Source of the DNA: Methanobacteriota archaeon
GTDB taxonomy: Archaea > Thermoplasmatota > Thermoplasmata > RBG-16-68-12
Assembly: GCA_005878325.1 (NCBI GenBank)
Contig: VBMR01000054.1
Coordinates: 1 to 18,606 of the forward strand
Length of the DNA: 18,606 nucleotides
Direction: 5' to 3'
The notes beneath the pieces were generated by a model, which worked only from the letters and a program-made list of their open reading frames with translations, was not told where the DNA came from and did not search any database. The position numbers were made by a program, and so were the translations under genes. Each line of letters starts with the position of its first letter. The stretch's first letter is position 1. Shown piece by piece: positions 13,653 to 18,606 of this stretch.

Positions 13653-14569
13653 GGTCCCGCCTCCGGGGGGGCCTCGGGCTTCGGACCCAGGGCCGGAAGG
13701 GCCAACAGTTCCTCCGTCGGCAGGTCCGCCTCCATCGAGAGCCGCTTGACGAAGATCTCGCCGTGCGGGTACTCCTTCTGCCACAGCTTCACCTTCTCCA
13801 GGTGGGCGAGGAACAGGAGGGACATGAACACGGTCACTTCGTCCCACGCGTCCCCCAGGGTGAGTTGGTGCAGCGCGATCGGCTCCCCGTTGAACTGCGT
13901 AATCCGCGTCCAGGTGAGGGCAATGTCCTCAGTCAGGTCCTCTCCGTGGACCTTCTGGTGGAAGTTCGGCGCGAACTTCCGGATCGCCTGTTCGCGGAGG
14001 GCGTTCAGCTGCATCTGGATGTCCGCCTCGCGGCGGGCCTCGTCGAAGGCATCCATCAGCTCCATCAGGGTGACGGCGCGCCGACCCTCGCGATGGATCG
14101 CTTCCGTGAGGGGGGTCGCGGATCCCGCCAGGACGACCTGATTGTAGTCCAGGTCCGCTGGCTCCCGGAACATGTCCAGGTCCCAAGCGCCGTCGTCCGT
14201 CGGGGCCTCGGGAGGCATCGCGTCCAGGAGGACCTTGTCGCTCTGCATCTTCAGGATGGACCAGGCGAGGAAGACGAGCTTCCCCGCGGTCACGAAGTTC
14301 ACCGCGCCATCCTTCTTCACCTTGTCCAAGAAGAGCTTCGTGAAGGTCACGAGGTTGATCTCCCAAGGGTCCAAGTGGCGCTCGAGGACGAGCTCAAAGG
14401 CCGCGACGATCGATTTCTCGAAGGGGTCGCGCACCGCGACGTGCATGCCCTGGTCGATCTCGTTCAGCATCGCGAGGTACCGGTTGATTCGATGCCCGCC
14501 CTCCGTCTCGCTGATCAGGGCCTTGTGGAACAGCAGGTGGTTCAGGACCGTCTGGTAGTTTTCGCTCAT
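13649..14569 (-). CDS. scpA: Segregation and condensation protein A (kleisin)
   Basis: A 306-residue kleisin that bridges the two SMC heads. The N-terminal SMC-neck-binding helices lie near residues 47-85 (FELVLERHLDPWEINLVTFT). A less conserved middle follows, then a C-terminal winged helix near 235-280 (WDEVTVFMSLLFLAHLEKVK, then WQKEYPHGEIFVKR). Typical ScpA proteins begin almost at the FEGPLDLLL-like motif. This one has about 45 extra N-terminal residues rich in His, Leu and Ile. The ATG at 14569 overlaps the smc stop in an ATGA, and the stop overlaps the scpB start in the same way. The segregation role with SMC is established for the family. Confidence 0.92.
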   Translation of the reverse strand: MSENYQTVLNHLLFHKALISETEGGHRINRYLAMLNEIDQGMHVAVRDPFEKSIVAAFELVLERHLDPWEINLVTFTKLFLDKVKKDGAVNFVTAGKLVFLAWSILKMQSDKVLLDAMPPEAPTDDGAWDLDMFREPADLDYNQVVLAGSATPLTEAIHREGRRAVTLMELMDAFDEARREADIQMQLNALREQAIRKFAPNFHQKVHGEDLTEDIALTWTRITQFNGEPIALHQLTLGDAWDEVTVFMSLLFLAHLEKVKLWQKEYPHGEIFVKRLSMEADLPTEELLALPALGPKPEAPPEAGP

Positions 14570-17500
14570 GCGGTGACCACCTCAGAGGGCTTCTCGTCCT
14601 CGATGTCCGCGAGGTTCACCCGCATGATGACCTCCGATATCGCCTCCGGAGTCATCGTGACGCCGATCAGGTGATCCGCCTCCTTCAGGCTCACCTTGCG
14701 CAGGGAGATCTGCACGAATTGTGCCGACTTGCTGTTCCGCCGGATCATCCGCGCGACTTTCTCCGCATTGACCGCATCGAGGTTCTGGTCGATCTCGTCG
14801 AGCAAGTAGAATGGCGACGGGTCGTACTCCTGGATCGCGAAGATCAGGGCCATCGAGGCGAGGGACTTCTCGCCGCCGGAGAGAGCCTCCAGGCGCAGGG
14901 CCTTCTTGTGGGCCGGTTTCACCTTCATGATGAGGCCCGCGTCGAACGGTTTCTCGGGATCCTCGAGGACCAGATCCGCCTCGCCGCCTTCGCTGAGTTC
15001 CGCGTACACGCGCTGGAAGTTCTCGCTGATCGCGGTGAAGACCTTGGCGAGGCCCTCCTTCTTGCGGTCCGTGAGCTGCGTGACGAGGTTGATCAGCTCC
15101 TCCCGCTGCCCTTCGAGGCGCTTGAACTCATCCTTGAGCTCGACCGCGCGCGCCTGCTGCGCGTCGTAATCCTCGAGGGCCCGCAGGTTGATCGGACCGA
15201 GGGCCGTGATCGCGGCCTCGCACTCTCCGATCGTCGACTTCAGTTCCTCGAGGCTGGGCAGGCGGCCTTCCTTCACCTCGACGGCCATCTCCCGCATGAC
15301 CCGCTCCGCTTCGACGAGCTGCTCCTCCTGGACCTTCAGCTCCGTCTGCATCTTCAGGAGGAAGTCCTCCTTCGTCTCGATCTTGTGGATCACCTTGTCG
15401 AGGTCCGCCTCGCGGTCCGTCTTCTCCTTGTACGCGGCATCGCGGGCGTCCTGGAGGTCCTTCATCTTCTTGCCCATCTGGGTCTCCGTCTTCTCGAGCC
15501 CGCGGATCTCCGTCTCGAGGCGGCCGAGGGATTCCTGGAACGATTCGATCCGTTTCTCGTGCTCCTTCCGGAGGTCTTCCAGGTTCCCGATCCGGGTGTC
15601 GAGCTCCGTCCCGCGCTCGTTCAGGAACGTCGTCTGGGTCGCCATCGCCTCGAGCTTGGACCGGAGGCCGCTCAGCTCCTCCGCGAGGGTGGCGCGCCGG
15701 CCCATCAGCTCCTTCATCTTCGAAGAAATCTGCTGCGGGGTGGCCTCCATCACGGCCTTCTTCCGCTCGTCCCGCTTCCCTTTCAGCGCTTCGAGGTCCT
15801 TCCCGAATTTGTCGAGGTCCTCCTGGATCCGCGTCGCGGTCTTCTGTGCCTCCTCGAACCGCGCCTTGCGGTCCTCGAGGTCTTTCGTCGCGGCCGCCAG
15901 CTTCGCGGCAAACTCCTTCCGTTTCGACTCCAGGGTACTTGCCTTCACCTCGACGATCCCGGTCTTCCCGCCGTAATCCTTCAGGTTCCCTTCGAGGTCC
16001 AGGATCTCCTTGCGAAGGGCATCGATGCGGTTCGCGACTTCTTCGGCGTGGGCCTGGGCCTCCCGGAGCTTCTCCGCGATCTTTTCCAACTCACCGACGG
16101 AACCCTGCCCGAACTTCAGGGCCGACTTCTCCATCTCGCCGCCGACCATCGCGCCGGAGGCCTCGATCAGCTCCCCTTCGACGGTCACGAGGCGCACGCC
16201 GCCCATCCACTTCCGGGCCTCGTCGAGCGTCTGGACGACGAGCGTGTCGCCGAACACGTAGAAGAAGGCATCTCGATACTTGTCGTCGAAGTGGCACAGG
16301 TCGATCGCGAAACCGAGGCACTCCTTCGCGACGAGGATCGCCTTGCCCCGCGGTTTGCCGACGAGCATCTTGTTGAGGGGTAGGAACGTCGCGCGGCCGA
16401 TCCGCCGCTTCTTCAGATAGTCGATGCACGAAGCCGCGACGCTGTCGTCGTCGACGATGATCGCCTGCATCCGCGCGCCCGCGGCGGTCACGATGGCGGT
16501 CTCGTACTGCGGCTCCACGTGGGCGAGCTGAGCCACGGTGCCGTGGATCCCTTTGATGGATCCGGTCTCGCGGCACTCGAGGATCGCGGACACCGCCGAC
16601 GTGTATCCACGCTTCATGTTCTCTGCGACGTCCGCCTCCGCCTTGAGCTGCGCGTACTGGCGGGTCAGGCTCAGGATCGCGGTCTGCAGCTCCGCCTGCT
16701 CCTTCGCGAGCCGCGCCTCCTCCGTCCGCTTCTGGTGGAACTCTTCTTGGAGTTTCTGGAGGCTCTTGCCGGATTCCTTCGTGGACGAGGTGAGCTCCTT
16801 CAGCTGCCAGTCCGCATCGTCCAGCTCGACCTGATACTGCTTCTGGGATTCCTCGAGCAGGTCGATCTCGGATTCGAGGCGGGCCATCGCCTCCTTCGTC
16901 CGGTCCCCCTCGAGGACGATTCCTTTGAGCTTCTCCTCGACCTGATCGATCTCGTTGTTCAGCGTGATGATTTGCTTCTGGATGTTCAGGACCTTTGCAT
17001 CGCTCTTGCTCGCCATCTCGTCGACGTCGTGGAGGTCCTTGTCCGCGTCCTTGATCTGTCCTTCGAGCTCGCCGATCCGCTTGTCCACCTTCTCGCGTTC
17101 CCGCCCGAGGGCGTCCAGCTCCTTCGTGACCTTGGCTTTCTCCTTGCTCGCCTCCGTGACCTCGGTCCGCTGCCCCTTCAGGGCCTCCTTCGAGGTCTCG
17201 ATTCCGTCCGTGGCTCGCGCGCGCTCAATCCGGAGGCCGTCCAGCTTCTCCTTGAGCTGCTTCGCCTCCTCGCCGCCGCGGTCCGCCATCTCCTGTTCCA
17301 GTTCGCCGAGGCGCGCGACCGCCGCGTCGAGCTTCCCCCGCAGCTCCTCCTTTTGCGCCTCGAGCTTTCCCTTGTCCGCCTCGTGTTTCGCGATCTGCTC
17401 CTTCGTCCCGACGATCTGTCGCTCGATGAGCTCGCGATTCTTGTAGGCCATCTGGGCTTTCGCCGTCGTCAGACGTTCGTTCAGGTCGCGGTACTTCAGC

Positions 17501-18153
17501 GCTCCATCGCGGTCGGCCTCGAGCTGCTTGATCTGCTTGTCAATCTCGTCGAGGATGATCTTGATCCGCTCGAGGTTGTCTTCCGTCTCCTTGCGTTTCC
17601 CTTCCGCCTGCGAGATGTCGTCATCGAACTTCGTGATCCCGGAGATGTTGTCCAAGATCCGACGTCGCTCGATGGAGGACATCGAGACGATCTTTTGGAT
17701 GTCCCCCTGTTGGACGAGGTTGTATCCCTCCGCCGAGATGCGGGCATGGGCGAGCAGGGAGTCGAATTCCGAGAGGGAGGACTTGCGTTCGTTGATGTAG
17801 AAGTACGAGTTGTAGCCCCCCTCCACGGAGGGGCTGAGGCCCACGTAGCGGGTCAGCTTCACCTCGTCCGACTCGATCGGAATCTGGCGGTCCGCGTTGT
17901 CGAAGATCAGGCTGACCTGGCAGGAATCGGCGCCCTTCTTGTCCTTCCCTCCGTTCCAGATCAGATCCGTCAGCTTGCCGGCGCGGATTGCCTTCGCGCT
18001 CTTCGGGCCCAGGACGAACAGGATGGCGTCCGAGATGTTGCTCTTCCCGGACCCGTTCGGTCCCGTGATCGACGTATAGCCCTGCAAGAACGGGATCGAG
18101 ATTTTTCGCCCGAACGACTTGAAGTTCTCCATCTGGATCTCTTTCAGGAACAA
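14566..18153 (-). CDS. smc: Chromosome segregation ATPase SMC
   Basis: A protein of about 1195 residues, the usual SMC length. The N-terminal head has Walker A GPNGSGKSN (K37). A long coiled coil leads to the hinge (about 530-670, with GIHGTVAQLAHVEPQYETAI and the later GAMVGGEME), then the returning coil. The C-terminal head has the ABC signature LSGGEKS (from about L1091) and Walker B YLLDEID (D1119, catalytic E1120). SMC dimers with ScpA and ScpB organise and segregate the chromosome. The frame is open to a GTG at 18162. I prefer the TTG at 18153 because AGGTGA, an anti-Shine-Dalgarno match, sits 5 nt before it and MFLKEIQMENFKSFG matches family N-termini. It is the first gene of the smc-scpA-scpB operon. 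Confidence 0.96.
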   Translation of the reverse strand: MFLKEIQMENFKSFGRKISIPFLQGYTSITGPNGSGKSNISDAILFVLGPKSAKAIRAGKLTDLIWNGGKDKKGADSCQVSLIFDNADRQIPIESDEVKLTRYVGLSPSVEGGYNSYFYINERKSSLSEFDSLLAHARISAEGYNLVQQGDIQKIVSMSSIERRRILDNISGITKFDDDISQAEGKRKETEDNLERIKIILDEIDKQIKQLEADRDGALKYRDLNERLTTAKAQMAYKNRELIERQIVGTKEQIAKHEADKGKLEAQKEELRGKLDAAVARLGELEQEMADRGGEEAKQLKEKLDGLRIERARATDGIETSKEALKGQRTEVTEASKEKAKVTKELDALGREREKVDKRIGELEGQIKDADKDLHDVDEMASKSDAKVLNIQKQIITLNNEIDQVEEKLKGIVLEGDRTKEAMARLESEIDLLEESQKQYQVELDDADWQLKELTSSTKESGKSLQKLQEEFHQKRTEEARLAKEQAELQTAILSLTRQYAQLKAEADVAENMKRGYTSAVSAILECRETGSIKGIHGTVAQLAHVEPQYETAIVTAAGARMQAIIVDDDSVAASCIDYLKKRRIGRATFLPLNKMLVGKPRGKAILVAKECLGFAIDLCHFDDKYRDAFFYVFGDTLVVQTLDEARKWMGGVRLVTVEGELIEASGAMVGGEMEKSALKFGQGSVGELEKIAEKLREAQAHAEEVANRIDALRKEILDLEGNLKDYGGKTGIVEVKASTLESKRKEFAAKLAAATKDLEDRKARFEEAQKTATRIQEDLDKFGKDLEALKGKRDERKKAVMEATPQQISSKMKELMGRRATLAEELSGLRSKLEAMATQTTFLNERGTELDTRIGNLEDLRKEHEKRIESFQESLGRLETEIRGLEKTETQMGKKMKDLQDARDAAYKEKTDREADLDKVIHKIETKEDFLLKMQTELKVQEEQLVEAERVMREMAVEVKEGRLPSLEELKSTIGECEAAITALGPINLRALEDYDAQQARAVELKDEFKRLEGQREELINLVTQLTDRKKEGLAKVFTAISENFQRVYAELSEGGEADLVLEDPEKPFDAGLIMKVKPAHKKALRLEALSGGEKSLASMALIFAIQEYDPSPFYLLDEIDQNLDAVNAEKVARMIRRNSKSAQFVQISLRKVSLKEADHLIGVTMTPEAISEVIMRVNLADIEDEKPSEVVTA

Positions 18154-18158
18154 GGGCG

Positions 18159-18164
18159 TCACCT
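18159..18164 (-). promoter_or_regulatory. Shine-Dalgarno site that favours the smc TTG start
   Basis: AGGTGA ends 5 nt before the TTG at 18153 and overlaps the alternative GTG at 18162, which has no site of its own at the right distance. Confidence 0.6.
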
Positions 18165-18178
18165 GACCGGTGGAGAGT

Positions 18179-18196
18179 CAGCGCGCAGGCGCGCTG
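18179..18196 (-). promoter_or_regulatory. 18-bp GC palindrome at the predicted smc transcription start
   Basis: CAGCGCGC and GCGCGCTG are perfect 8-bp arms around 2 nt. The element lies 16-40 nt downstream of the smc TATA box and covers the predicted start near 18189. It may be an operator, or a hairpin at the 5' end of the mRNA. Confidence 0.5.
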
Positions 18197-18211
18197 TAGC
18201 TACCCATCCCA

Positions 18212-18219
18212 TCTATATC
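18212..18219 (-). promoter_or_regulatory. TATA box for smc-scpA-scpB
   Basis: The minus strand reads GGATATAGAT across 18211-18220. The expected start near 18189 leaves a leader of about 35 nt before the TTG at 18153. Confidence 0.55.
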
Positions 18220-18493
18220 CTTCTAGTGTCCGACGAGGGTCAGACGAGAACGCGCAAGGGGTTGATGTCTATAAAAGCGTAGCGGGAATCGTTCGAATCG
18301 TGTTGACAAAGGTCGCGATGGAAACCGGTGATCTCGCGTTTCCGGCCGTATCCGACGACATTTCCTGCGCGGATGGCCGCCGTCCTATTGACCGTCGAGT
18401 CCCTGGTCAGCCGCATCCTTAAATGACCGGAGTCGGCTGCGATGGTATGCCTGGGCTCGTATTCTCGCGGGCCGCGGCTGGAGACCGGCGAAC
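18220..18493. other. Intergenic stretch between smc and the epimerase gene
   Basis: I find no convincing ORF or RNA gene here. It holds two plus-strand TATA-like sequences: TATAAAAG (18270-18277), which is the stronger, and CTTAAATG (18418-18425), which is nearer the epimerase start. It also has a weak 6-bp GGAAAC/GTTTCC stem (18320-18325 with 18338-18343). If the first box is used for the epimerase, the leader would be close to 200 nt. Confidence 0.4.
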
Positions 18494-18606
18494 GTGATTA
18501 TGGTCACGGGCGCAAGCGGCCTCCTCGGAGGCAACTTGGTAGTCGCCGCCTTGAACCGCGGACTCGACATCGCGGTCACGTACCACCGCTATGCCATCCG
18601 TTTTCC
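18494..18606 (+). CDS. NAD(P)-dependent epimerase/dTDP-4-dehydrorhamnose reductase-like protein (first ~37 residues)
   Basis: Only the N-terminus is in the window. MIMVTGASGLLGGNLVVAAL is the beta-alpha-beta start of an extended short-chain dehydrogenase Rossmann fold, with the TGxxGxxG dinucleotide loop. It continues NRGLDIAVTYHRYAIRF, where a second strand would normally bind the ribose or 2'-phosphate. The short loop and the VTYHRY segment recall RmlD-type dTDP-4-dehydrorhamnose reductases, but the substrate cannot be decided from this fragment. The start is GTG 18494, with GGAG about 10 nt upstream, or ATG 18500. The frame has no other usual start codon back to at least 18419. It is divergent from smc. 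Confidence 0.8.
   Translation, partial: MIMVTGASGLLGGNLVVAALNRGLDIAVTYHRYAIRF

Noticed and set aside
14671..18282. Plus-strand open frames of 570 and 587 codons opposite smc
   Set aside because: Same antisense effect; the minus frame has all SMC motifs.
18291..18299. GTTCGAATC resembling a tRNA T-loop
   Set aside because: The flanking bases do not form a T-stem and no acceptor, D or anticodon arm can be found around it.
1..18606. CRISPR array, integrase/att site or prophage genes
   Set aside because: No regularly spaced direct repeats, recombinase motifs or phage structural genes were seen in the window.

Overview
The window is archaeal. It carries an SRP54 GTPase, the archaeal form of methionine adenosyltransferase, an archaeal-type serine hydroxymethyltransferase, a coiled-coil protein of the COG1340 kind, and an SMC-ScpA-ScpB set. 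TATA-like boxes lie about 25 nt upstream of the starts I favour. The DNA is GC-rich by eye (about 60-65%), and several starts are GTG or TTG. Gene content suggests a euryarchaeal lineage, perhaps an uncultured high-GC Thermoplasmatota member; that placement is inference.

Layout, left to right: (1) 1-682, the N-terminal part of srp54 on the minus strand, cut by the window edge, with a long structured leader; (2) 945-2298, a minus-strand coiled-coil protein divergent from a small TPR-like protein; (3) 2346-4878, glyA and mat on the minus strand, each with its own TATA box; (4) 5049-5609, an HTH-CBS regulator divergent from mat; (5) 5636-5971, a 79-residue protein bracketed by two perfect inverted repeats that share the core GTTATCGTTA; (6) 6001-8519, tRNase Z and histidine ammonia-lyase, divergent from one shared TATA region; (7) 8520-12893, a 1457-residue protein with about 20 helical repeats, an Ig-like beta domain and a C-terminal C4HC3 RING/PHD-like zinc finger; (8) 13026-18153, smc-scpA-scpB on the minus strand with ATGA overlaps; (9) a 330-nt intergenic stretch and the first codons of an NAD-dependent epimerase/reductase on the plus strand.

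Functional groups: mat and glyA sit together in one-carbon/methyl metabolism, and the divergent CBS-domain regulator is a candidate sensor of an adenosyl ligand such as SAM. smc-scpA-scpB is a translationally coupled condensin operon. The giant repeat protein lies directly downstream on the same strand, apparently from its own promoter.

The two most unusual items are the giant repeat/Ig-like/RING-like protein next to condensin, and the small gene whose TATA box sits in the centre of a perfect 26-bp palindrome and whose stop codon is followed at once by a second palindrome with the same core.
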